From assembly GCA_038043445.1 (NCBI GenBank), contig JBBTBY010000047.1:1-64000 (forward strand): DNA of 64,000 nucleotides. Reading direction: 5' to 3'. This document shows, piece after piece, positions 10,611 to 18,109 of this stretch. The stretch's first letter is position 1. Each line of letters starts with the position of its first letter. The notes under the pieces are model-generated. The model did not search any database, was not told where the DNA came from, and saw only the letters and a list, made by a program, of their open reading frames with translations. This DNA is from Spirochaetota bacterium. Its GTDB lineage: Bacteria; Spirochaetota; Brachyspiria; Brachyspirales; JACRPF01. The position numbers and the translations under genes are program-made.

Positions 10611-11738
10611 CTATTTTTTTCCGCGATTGTATTCCGCTATTCGCTGCCATCCGATGGCCCCGAGGAGGACATTGGCATTCCCGGAAGCTCCGTTCGCCAT
10701 TGCCACGACATAGGCCTTCAGCTGCGGGGAGTACTGCATGGTCGCACTGTTCCCTTTGAGCGGCCCGCCGCCGTGTCCATAGAGCTCGAAGCCGTTCGCG
10801 TATTTTTTGATATGAAAGCCAAGGCCGTAATCCGCATCAGCCCCATTTTCAAGTTTTACGGGGATGAAGATATCCTTTGCAGTGGCCGGGGCAAGAACCT
10901 TGGCATGCAGCACCGCCTCGAACCACAACCCAATATCCGATGCGCATGAGATGACCGCACCGGTGCCCCATACCATGGACGGTGAAACGGATGTTGTCAC
11001 CTCGCGAAAACCGCTGTCGTATCCATGCACCGGACCCCATCCATCGTTCTGTGCCGCGACAGCGGTGTGCTTGAGGCCGATCGGGCGTATGATCCTTTCT
11101 TCGATGTACCGTTCGTACGGCATACCGGAAAGCGATTCGATGATCCGGGCAAGTATCAGCATCGCCGTATTCGAATACCGTGATCGTGTCCGGGGACGCA
11201 CACTGTCCTGATGTTTCGATGCGGTGAGGATGATCGCCCCCGGGGAAAGCACCTGGTTCCAGTTGCTCAGGTATTCCGGCAGCACCATATAGTCGATGAT
11301 GCCCGAGGTGTGACTGAGCAGGTCCCGGACCGTTACGGCGCCGCTGCCGGGATAATGCTTCAGGGCACCCTGATAGAGGTCGGGAAACTCTTCCTCGATG
11401 CTGCTGAGCGTCCTGTCAGGACGCAGCGCACCCGACTCGATCAGCATGAGTATCGACACGTGGGTGAACGTTTTTGAGATGCTCCACATCTTCATGGGGG
11501 ATGTCGCGGTCATGGGCTTGTCCGGTACGATCGAGAATTGACCCGTACTCAACGAGTGGACCGTACCATCCGAAAGCTTGACATACAATTGCCCTCCGGG
11601 AGCAGGGATCTGCGCAATGACCTTGTTCAATTCCAGCTGAAGGTCCGCGCCTATGTCAGCGCGCACCTCATGGACGGCCGCGATCGAACAAAGAACAAAA
11701 GAAAATCTGACGAGCATACGATAGACCGCAGTATGCAT
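10611..11738 (-). CDS. Secreted serine beta-lactamase-family hydrolase (class C / DD-peptidase fold)
   Basis: A 375-residue exported protein of the beta-lactamase/DD-carboxypeptidase superfamily. The N-terminal signal peptide ends at VHEVRA. The nucleophile motif SxxK is SISK (in MWSISKTFTHV), the YxN motif is YSN, and the C-terminal HGGG-type motif replaces KTG (YGHGGGPLKG). These features fit the broad esterase/peptidase/beta-lactamase class; substrate cannot be told. The ATG at 11738 follows a strong GGAGGGGAG. It is monocistronic with its own promoter. Confidence 0.88.
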   Translation of the reverse strand: MHTAVYRMLVRFSFVLCSIAAVHEVRADIGADLQLELNKVIAQIPAPGGQLYVKLSDGTVHSLSTGQFSIVPDKPMTATSPMKMWSISKTFTHVSILMLIESGALRPDRTLSSIEEEFPDLYQGALKHYPGSGAVTVRDLLSHTSGIIDYMVLPEYLSNWNQVLSPGAIILTASKHQDSVRPRTRSRYSNTAMLILARIIESLSGMPYERYIEERIIRPIGLKHTAVAAQNDGWGPVHGYDSGFREVTTSVSPSMVWGTGAVISCASDIGLWFEAVLHAKVLAPATAKDIFIPVKLENGADADYGLGFHIKKYANGFELYGHGGGPLKGNSATMQYSPQLKAYVVAMANGASGNANVLLGAIGWQRIAEYNRGKK

Positions 11739-11798
11739 TCTCCCCTCCGAAGCGTTCATCCGGCAGAATATCCTGATGAAGAATTCTTCATTCGGGAG

Positions 11799-11826
11799 AG
11801 TATATCATCCGCAGCACCGGATGCAA
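11799..11826 (-). promoter_or_regulatory. Promoter of the serine hydrolase gene
   Basis: Minus strand: TTGCAT (11826-11821), 16 bp, TATACT (11804-11799). The leader holds the small palindrome GAAGAATTCTTC. Confidence 0.6.
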
Positions 11827-11890
11827 ATGTGATCGCCGGGAACAACGGCGGCTGAACAGGTGGATACGAAGGCGAATGCATGTATGCTCC

Positions 11891-11919
11891 TTGACGGTAT
11901 GATGACGCGGGAATATACT
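11891..11919 (+). promoter_or_regulatory. Promoter, probably giving a leaderless transcript
   Basis: TTGACG (11891-11896), 17 bp, TATACT (11914-11919). The ATG at 11927 coincides with the predicted transcription start. Confidence 0.65.
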
Positions 11920-11926
11920 ATCGACA

Positions 11927-12583
11927 ATGCCCGCAGGAAATAATGCACATTCATCTCCGTCCCATCCACAAGGGACGTTCGCCGTCATAGACTTTGAGAC
12001 CACCGGCATCTCGCCTGAATGCGGCGCCCGGCCCACCGAGATCGGCGTCGTCATCCTTGAGGACGGGGTTATCGTCGATACCTACGAAAGTCTCATGAAC
12101 CCGGGCGTGCACATCCCCTATTTCATCCAGGAACTTACCGGCATAACGGACAGCATGGTCAGGCATGCGCCCGATGTGGGAACGGTCATGCAGGAAGTCA
12201 CCGAGTTCATTGCATCGCATCGATTGGTCGCGCACAATGCGGCGTTCGACAGTAAATTCCTCGATGCAGAGCTCATCAAGCTTAAGAGGCCGCGGGATAA
12301 GGAAATGCTCTGTTCGCTCATGCTTTCGCGCCGCGTGTTCCCTGAGATACCAAGCCACAAGCTTTCCTCGCTCGTGGAAACGCTCCGTCTGCCGTCGACT
12401 AAGCATCACCGCGCATTGGCGGATGCCACGGCTGCTGCGCACCTTCTTATGCATATACAGCGGGAATTAGAGCAGCGTTTCGATCTGGACCATGTGTCGC
12501 ATGAAATGCTTCTGAGCATACAGCAAGCCCCGCGTGCGAAGCTGGAAAAGTGCATCGCAGAGTTCATGAAAGCCCCGAAATAG
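11927..12583 (+). CDS. DnaQ-like 3'-5' exonuclease
   Basis: A 218-residue DEDDh exonuclease. ExoI is FAVIDFETTG (Asp, Glu), ExoII NAAFD and ExoIII HHRALADA with the final Asp. This is the domain of DNA polymerase III epsilon, but a short free-standing form may serve repair or RNA turnover instead. The C-terminal 50 residues carry no second nuclease domain. The ATG at 11927 lies 8 nt after the -10 box, so the mRNA is probably leaderless; an ATG at 11943 with an AGGAA upstream is out of frame. Confidence 0.9.
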   Translation: MPAGNNAHSSPSHPQGTFAVIDFETTGISPECGARPTEIGVVILEDGVIVDTYESLMNPGVHIPYFIQELTGITDSMVRHAPDVGTVMQEVTEFIASHRLVAHNAAFDSKFLDAELIKLKRPRDKEMLCSLMLSRRVFPEIPSHKLSSLVETLRLPSTKHHRALADATAAAHLLMHIQRELEQRFDLDHVSHEMLLSIQQAPRAKLEKCIAEFMKAPK

Positions 12584-12626
12584 AGGCTTGTATCCGTCAA
12601 CTCGTATAATTACATATAGGGTAAAA

Positions 12627-12719
12627 AAAGCCCCCCCCTGTATCCGTCCGGGAGAATAATTATATAGGGGGTATTTGCAAGGAATATCGTATCCTTGGGA
12701 GGCACGATAGGGGGGCTTT
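12627..12719. repeat. Inverted-repeat-bounded intergenic element
   Basis: AAAGCCCCCC (from 12627) pairs with GGGGGGCTTT (12710-12719), enclosing about 70 bp of AT-rich sequence with several TATA runs and extra C-runs and G-runs. It lies in the 208-bp space between the exonuclease and the next gene. It may be a miniature element or a transcript structure; no ORF is seen. Confidence 0.4.
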
Positions 12720-12791
12720 GTAACGCGAATTCCGTATATATATGTATAGGGGTATTTTCCTTAAACTGGATAATGCCCGAAGGAGATGTCG

Positions 12792-13274
12792 ATGGCTGCG
12801 ATCGAGTATAGTGTCTTGGTCGATCACGTATCCGGCAGGATGGGCGATCTGATATTCCAGCGCCGAAAACAGACACGCTATGTACGGCGGTATACGCCTC
12901 CAAGGGACAGGCGTTCGCCGGCACAGCTCCGCCGCCGGGGTCAATTCAGGGCGCTCGTGGCCCTGTGGCGTACGCTTGATGCCGGGATACAGGCCGCTTG
13001 GAACAAAGAAGCGGCTGATCTCAATATGTCAGGCTATAATCTCTTCATCAGCAGGAATATGCACCGTATGAATGCCGAACACCCGGGAGAGAACGCTCAT
13101 TGCCCGTTCCCGGATGTATATGGAAAGTACCCATGCCCGACGGCTGTCAGGTTCGCATCACCTTCGTTCCGAAGTCGTTTCGGATACGCTTTGACGACAT
13201 CATACCCCCGAACACGGCTTTTCTGCCGCTCCGGATGGCCGGGGAGTGCATTTTTCGGCCCCGTTTGCCGATAA
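12792..13274 (+). CDS. Small phage-like/DUF6266-like protein, possibly frameshifted
   Basis: About 160 residues. Residues 15-100 follow a pattern seen in small proteins of the DUF6266 kind: GRMGDLIFQRRKQTRYVRRY, then PRDRRSPAQLRRR, an AAWN segment and SGYNLFISRN. Their role is unknown. The ATG at 12792 is chosen because AAGGAG ends 6 nt upstream; the ATG at 12786 would be too close. From about 13090 the third-position pattern becomes poor, while the +1-shifted frame (DGCQVRITFVPKSFRIRFDD) looks more protein-like to about 13250. A frameshift there is possible, so the C-terminus is uncertain. Confidence 0.55.
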   Translation: MAAIEYSVLVDHVSGRMGDLIFQRRKQTRYVRRYTPPRDRRSPAQLRRRGQFRALVALWRTLDAGIQAAWNKEAADLNMSGYNLFISRNMHRMNAEHPGENAHCPFPDVYGKYPCPTAVRFASPSFRSRFGYALTTSYPRTRLFCRSGWPGSAFFGPVCR

Positions 13275-13302
13275 TAAAGGCATACTTCCAGCGGGAAATG
13301 CC

Positions 13303-13884
13303 ATGCGAAAAAGCAAGCGCGAGCGCACGACAAAAGAGACACAGATCGAACTTTCTCTCGATCTTGACGGCACCGGCACGTATACCATCGACACGCCGAT
13401 AGGCTTTTTCAATCACATGCTCGAACTGTTCGCCAAACACGGGCGATTCGACCTTGCAATAAAAGCGAAGGGCGATGTGAACGTAGATTTTCATCACACC
13501 GTGGAGGATGTCGGCATCGTTCTCGGCGAGGCCGTTGCGGAAGCGCTTGGCGATAAAAAAGGTATAGAACGCTACGCGAACGTATCGCTTCCCATGGATG
13601 AGACCCTCGTCGATGTGGCCCTCGATATCTCCGGCCGCCCTTACGCGGTCTATAAAGCCGACGGTCTTGCCCGCGATAAAGTGGGCGAATTCGATACCGA
13701 ACTTGCCGCCGATTTTTTCCGCGCCTTCGCGGTGAGCGCAAAAATGACCATGCATGTGTCCCTTAGCTACGGCACCAATGCGCATCACATCATCGAAGCG
13801 ATGTTCAAGGCGAGCGCGGTGGCGCTCCGCCGTGCTTCGCGCATAACGAACGAAAGCATCCCGTCCACGAAAGGGATACTCTGA
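13303..13884 (+). CDS. hisB: Imidazoleglycerol-phosphate dehydratase
   Basis: Histidine biosynthesis, dehydrating imidazole glycerol phosphate with two Mn ions. The 193-residue monofunctional form carries the metal-binding signatures FFNHMLELFAKHG, DFHHTVEDVGIVLGEA and AHHIIEAMFKA. The start ATG at 13303 gives MRKSKRERTTKET, typical for HisB; a GGGAA lies 5 nt upstream. No other his gene adjoins it. An AraC regulator follows 13 nt downstream and may be co-transcribed. Confidence 0.96.
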   Translation: MRKSKRERTTKETQIELSLDLDGTGTYTIDTPIGFFNHMLELFAKHGRFDLAIKAKGDVNVDFHHTVEDVGIVLGEAVAEALGDKKGIERYANVSLPMDETLVDVALDISGRPYAVYKADGLARDKVGEFDTELAADFFRAFAVSAKMTMHVSLSYGTNAHHIIEAMFKASAVALRRASRITNESIPSTKGIL

Positions 13885-13897
13885 GCGGGGTAGTCGC

Positions 13898-14740
13898 GTG
13901 ACTGCAGAACAACTGAAAGGCGCGCGATTCTTCACCGCTGAAGCTCCTGTCTATGTCGGTGATTCGCTTTTCACCTCCGAGCGCAAATTCCATCCGCATC
14001 GCCACGATTTCCATGAGTTCTTCATCGTTCGTTCAGGGTCGCTCGTACATCATCATAACGGGAGTGATACGACCATCCATGCCGGCACGATCTGGTTCAT
14101 ACTGCCCGACGATACGCACTGCTTTTCGGCGACCGGCGAGGATGCGCTCCTCACCAATGTCGCGTTCACGAAAGCGCTCGCGGATTCGGCCGCTGTCTAT
14201 CTCGGCATAAAGGACCTCGAGGCAGCGGTACGGACCCGGGCACATACGACGCTCTCACCGCACGGATTCGGACACTTCATCGAACGTATCGGCGTGCTCG
14301 CACAGGCGAAGGCCGATGTGAAGCGCATGCTCGGCCGATCGCTTATCGCCGATGTCATAGCCATGCTGTCATTGCCGCGCACCGAGATCGTTGATCCGCC
14401 GCCTGCGTGGCTTTCCGCCGCATGCAATGCCATGCAGAAGGAGGAGAATTTCCCCCGCGGGCTTGAACGCTTCATCGAACTTGCCGGGAAAAGCCAGGAG
14501 CATGTTACGCGCTCCATGCACGATCATTATGGGCAGACGCCCACTGAATTCATCAATACGATACGCCTCGACCGTGCCGCCTACCGCATGCGCGCAAGCA
14601 CGGACGACATCCTCAGCATCGCCTACAGCGTCGGCTTCAACAACAGTTCACATTTCATCGCGCTGTTCAAGAAGCGCTACGGTGTTACGCCGAGCGCCTA
14701 TCGCCGTCAGAGCGCGCGCATTTTTGCGCAGAAGGGATGA
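13898..14740 (+). CDS. AraC-family transcriptional regulator with N-terminal cupin
   Basis: A 280-residue regulator. Residues about 25-100 form a cupin-like sensor (HPHRHDFHEFFIVRSG, then HAGTIWFILPDDTH), as in AraC proteins that bind sugars. Two helix-turn-helix motifs make up residues about 185-275 (AYRMRASTDDILSIAYSVGFNNSSHFIALFKK shortened here, ending YGVTPSAYRR). It starts with GTG, preceded by AGCGGGG. No obvious target adjoins; it lies between hisB and repeat copy 3. The inducer is unknown. Confidence 0.9.
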   Translation: MTAEQLKGARFFTAEAPVYVGDSLFTSERKFHPHRHDFHEFFIVRSGSLVHHHNGSDTTIHAGTIWFILPDDTHCFSATGEDALLTNVAFTKALADSAAVYLGIKDLEAAVRTRAHTTLSPHGFGHFIERIGVLAQAKADVKRMLGRSLIADVIAMLSLPRTEIVDPPPAWLSAACNAMQKEENFPRGLERFIELAGKSQEHVTRSMHDHYGQTPTEFINTIRLDRAAYRMRASTDDILSIAYSVGFNNSSHFIALFKKRYGVTPSAYRRQSARIFAQKG

Positions 14741-14759
14741 TGGCTTTCCTGCGGGTGTC

Positions 14760-14853
14760 GGAACACTCACCCCCTTGGCTTATGAAAATGTCCGTTATAC
14801 TGAGAATATACTTGCCGTTCCCCCTCTCTCACAGAGAAGTGAGAGAGGGGGAA
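14760..14853 (+). repeat. Palindromic repeat, copy 3 (solo)
   Basis: GGAACACTCACCCCC (14760-14774), about 43 bp of intervening sequence, and a hairpin with 15-bp arms TTCCCCCTCTCTCAC and a 6-nt loop (14818-14853). It is a full-length copy without an islet and lies between an AraC gene and a PocR-AraC gene. Confidence 0.85.
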
Positions 14854-14948
14854 TTCATCACTCGGGTCATTTTATTTTGATGAGAAATCGAAACATGGAC
14901 GAATATACATTGCAGCCCTGAAAGCATGTCGGCGGGAATAAAATCCCT

Positions 14949-15770
14949 TCAGCAATTCTCTTTTCTGTGCCGCAGACGATACGCCCGCGGCGTAATCCCC
15001 ACCGCATGCTTGAATGAACGGCTCAGATGATACTCATCAAAGAACCCGGTGGCGGATGCTATTTTTTCGAGGGTAAGGTCGGATGAGGCGAGGAGCGCCT
15101 TCGCCCGTTTCAGCCGTTCTGCGGTAACGAGAGAAGGGAGCGATACACCGAATATCTTTTTGAGGAGAACGCTCGTGCGCGAGCTTGAAATGCTGAGAAG
15201 CGCAGCGATATCGGAAAGGCGTATCGTTCCGGAAGCGTTCTCGCGGATATAGGTCGCCACTTTATTCCCGCGCGAATCCGGGAAGGAAAGCGTGTTCATC
15301 TCCTTGAGCCGTGTGATGATGCCGTCCGCGTATACCGCGAGTATCGACATGAGCGCCGCCGCACGATCGTCGCTGTACTCGGGGAGGGCTTTGTACGCCG
15401 CCGCGAAAGCGGACGAAAGCCGTGCCGGGGATGTGAGCTTCGTCCGCCAGGAACCGGCATAGAGCATGCCGTAGTGAATCCCCCCTGAGCTCATCGGGAC
15501 AACGATCTCAACAACGCCCTTCCAGCACTCTTCACGGAACGGCGTTCTCTGCCCCTGGCATTTTTCATTCATCTCGTAGCGGCAATGGGCTATGCATTTC
15601 TCGCAGAAGTCGATGTCGCATACCGCGTTCTTCCGGTGCGACTGCCGCGCATGGCTGAAGACGGACATGCCCTCCGGTGTATGCAATACGCCGTCATTAT
15701 CGACGATGGTCATCGATATCCCCAATTCGGTCTCGATGGCTGTAACGCTGTCTTCCAATGTATCGTGCAC
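14949..15770 (-). CDS. AraC-family regulator with PocR-like sensor domain
   Basis: A 273-residue regulator. The N-terminal domain (about 5-160) resembles the PocR ligand-binding domain: it opens with a helical LEDSVTAIETELGI segment and a cysteine cluster (CDIDFCEKC, CRYEM, C) and ends in VVPMSSGGIHYGMLYAGSW. The C-terminal AraC domain has two helix-turn-helix units (LSDIAALLSISSSRTSVLLKK and IASATGFFDEYHLSRSFKHA). It is divergent from the toroid-like gene at 15886 and probably controls it, through a shared 115-bp region that holds an inverted repeat. Confidence 0.88.
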   Translation of the reverse strand: MHDTLEDSVTAIETELGISMTIVDNDGVLHTPEGMSVFSHARQSHRKNAVCDIDFCEKCIAHCRYEMNEKCQGQRTPFREECWKGVVEIVVPMSSGGIHYGMLYAGSWRTKLTSPARLSSAFAAAYKALPEYSDDRAAALMSILAVYADGIITRLKEMNTLSFPDSRGNKVATYIRENASGTIRLSDIAALLSISSSRTSVLLKKIFGVSLPSLVTAERLKRAKALLASSDLTLEKIASATGFFDEYHLSRSFKHAVGITPRAYRLRHRKENC

Positions 15771-15777
15771 AATGCCT

Positions 15778-15815
15778 CTTGTACTATTCTTTCGGATACA
15801 GTAATAGTATACAAG
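15778..15815. promoter_or_regulatory. Inverted repeat in the divergent AraC/toroid-gene region
   Basis: CTTGTACTATT (15778-15788) and AATAGTATACAAG (15803-15815) are near-complementary arms around a 14-bp centre. The right arm contains a minus-strand TATACT. It is a candidate operator for the PocR-AraC regulator. Confidence 0.4.
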
Positions 15816-15885
15816 AAAACGATATGAATTTCCATTTCCGTTCGCTTACACCGTGTCTATCTTAAGGGTATCACAGGGAGTTTTT

Positions 15886-18084
15886 ATGACCACTACAGCA
15901 ACGGATCATCTTCGCCTGCTCGAGCGCTGGGCGAATGCGATGCGCGGTTTCGTGCGCGTATCCCCGAAAAACCGCGACCTTTCATATTATGGTACGGGTG
16001 AAAGCGCCCATTGGCCGGTGCAGAGCAATTTCAATGTGTTCTCCGCTCTCGCTGTGCTCGGTACCGCGCCCGAACTCGATGGAAAGCGTACCGGTATGAA
16101 GCGCGATGATATCCGTTCATTATCGCTTTCGCTCCTGCGCTACGGGCTCTCCACGCACAAGGGTGAAGCGAACGTGTGCACGGATAACGGACAATGGGGC
16201 CATTTCTGGATAAGCGTCCTCGGTCTTGAGCGCATGATGCACGGCATCGATGCGATAGAGGAACATCTTTCCGCCGATGACAAGTCGCTTCTCAAGCGCG
16301 TGCTCATATCAGAAGCGGATTGGATAACCGATGAGCACCCCGTCGTCGCGGGCATCGAACATTCCATCAACAAGCCTGAATCGAATATATGGAACGGGAC
16401 ATTTCTTCTTCGTACAGCGCTCACGTATCCGGACACAGCGCGCCGCGATGCCTATCTCGAAAAGGCGACGGCATTCTTCCTCAACGGCATTTCCATCCCG
16501 TCGGATGCCGCGTCCGCCAAGGAGTACCGCGGTAAACCGCTCTCCGCATGGCATGTCGGCCCTAATTTCACCGAGGCATATTCGCTCAATCATCACAATT
16601 ATCTCAATGTCGGCTACATGGTGATTTGCCTCTCGAACATCGCCATGCTCCATTTCGATATGAAGCGCAAAGGGATAGCGCTGCCTCCCGAGGTATATCA
16701 TCACTCGGAAGACCTCTGGCGTATCGTGAAAGGCTTTACATTCTCTGACGGACGCCTCTGGCGCATCGGCGGCGACACCCGCGCACGGTACTGCTACTGT
16801 CAGGACTATGCTCTCCCGATGTGGCTTCTCGCCATCGATCGCTTCGGTGATGACGCTTCGGCATTTGAAGCGGGCTGGCTTTCCATCGTCGCACACGAAA
16901 TGGATGAGAATCGTGACGGGGCATTCCTTTCCAAACGCCTCGCATCGGTACGGGATAATAGTTTTTTCTACTACGCCCGCCTCGAATCCGACCGCGCGGT
17001 AACGCTCTCGCAGGCGTCATTCTGGCGCCGTCACTTCCCGCTCACATCCTCGCCGAAGCCGCCGCCGGTCACTACAGCATGGAACGAGGACTTTCACGGT
17101 GCGGCCGTACATCGCTCGGAACATCGGCTCGCGTCGTGGGTATGGAAGGGTGCCGACGGTCCTGCGATACAGTGCGTACCGGCGCATCGAAGCGATATGG
17201 CGGAATGGCAGAACAATCTCTACGGAGAACTGCGTACCAGAGGAAAGCTCGTGCCGAAACGACTCGCGTGCAATTACAGGATGTTCAACGGCGGTTTTAC
17301 CGCGTGCGGAGAGCTCGAATGGAATGAAACACTGCCCATGGGTGAAGGTGAAGAAAAATATACGTTCGCGCGCCACTTCGTCGCTGCCGCGGCATTGCCC
17401 GATGCACGCACCATGGTCGTTCTGCAGCATGCGGTAATGACCAAGGATTCCATTCTCTCCGAAGTGAAAGGTCTCGGGCTGAAAATGCCCAACGATATTT
17501 TTAACGGCAGCTCACGGCGGTATCGAAGCGCTGTCGGGGAGACAACGCTCAGCGGGATACCACAGTGCGGTGAAATGACTCCCGTCGATTCACCATGGCT
17601 TTCCATCGATAATGAGCTTTCGTTATTTCGCATCTATGGCGGCGAACGGTTCAACATTTTCCGCCCGAGCGAACGGCGTATTGCGATATGCCGCCCGACA
17701 AGGCCGACACTCGGGAGCTTGTACGCGGATGAGATATGCCTCACCTGTGCCATCGGCAATATTTTCTATCCCGAAGGCGCCGTACTGTTCGACAACGGTT
17801 TTGCCGTAAGCACCGTATCATCGGGCGAAGCGAAGCGGATGGCAGAATGCGTTGCGCAGATACAATGTGATGATCCGGGCTTACGCGCGGTACGGGTCAG
17901 CGGATATGACGGCGTCGACTATATTTTCGCCGCCAATTTCGGACAGGAAACGCACGCGCGGCTTTCACTTGGCAACACGATCAGAGAGCTCAGCAACGGC
18001 AATGCTCATCTTGCAGCGAGCGGTATAACCGAGATAGACCTCGCCGCAGGAATGGCATCGGTATATAGAATACAGAATACATGA
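15886..18084 (+). CDS. Uncharacterised large protein, possibly an alpha/alpha-toroid carbohydrate enzyme
   Basis: A 732-residue protein without a signal peptide. The first 400 residues are helix-rich with repeated aromatic motifs (NRDLSYYGTGESAHW, WGHFWISVLGLERM, GRLWRIGGD), in the manner of (alpha/alpha)6-toroid proteins such as heparinase-like or DUF2264-like families. The second half is beta-rich, as in such enzymes' supersandwich domains. I do not recognise the family, and catalytic residues cannot be assigned. The ATG at 15886 has AGGGAG 5 nt upstream. A GH-A-like hydrolase gene follows 25 nt downstream, suggesting joint action on the same polysaccharide. Confidence 0.7.
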   Translation: MTTTATDHLRLLERWANAMRGFVRVSPKNRDLSYYGTGESAHWPVQSNFNVFSALAVLGTAPELDGKRTGMKRDDIRSLSLSLLRYGLSTHKGEANVCTDNGQWGHFWISVLGLERMMHGIDAIEEHLSADDKSLLKRVLISEADWITDEHPVVAGIEHSINKPESNIWNGTFLLRTALTYPDTARRDAYLEKATAFFLNGISIPSDAASAKEYRGKPLSAWHVGPNFTEAYSLNHHNYLNVGYMVICLSNIAMLHFDMKRKGIALPPEVYHHSEDLWRIVKGFTFSDGRLWRIGGDTRARYCYCQDYALPMWLLAIDRFGDDASAFEAGWLSIVAHEMDENRDGAFLSKRLASVRDNSFFYYARLESDRAVTLSQASFWRRHFPLTSSPKPPPVTTAWNEDFHGAAVHRSEHRLASWVWKGADGPAIQCVPAHRSDMAEWQNNLYGELRTRGKLVPKRLACNYRMFNGGFTACGELEWNETLPMGEGEEKYTFARHFVAAAALPDARTMVVLQHAVMTKDSILSEVKGLGLKMPNDIFNGSSRRYRSAVGETTLSGIPQCGEMTPVDSPWLSIDNELSLFRIYGGERFNIFRPSERRIAICRPTRPTLGSLYADEICLTCAIGNIFYPEGAVLFDNGFAVSTVSSGEAKRMAECVAQIQCDDPGLRAVRVSGYDGVDYIFAANFGQETHARLSLGNTIRELSNGNAHLAASGITEIDLAAGMASVYRIQNT

Positions 18085-18109
18085 TAGCATTGACAAAGGA
18101 GCATCATTC

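Noticed and set aside
18090-18095. TTGACA before the GH gene at 18110
   Set aside because: No -10 box at 16-18 bp; the sequence merges into the AAGGAG ribosome site, and the gene is 25 nt from the preceding one.
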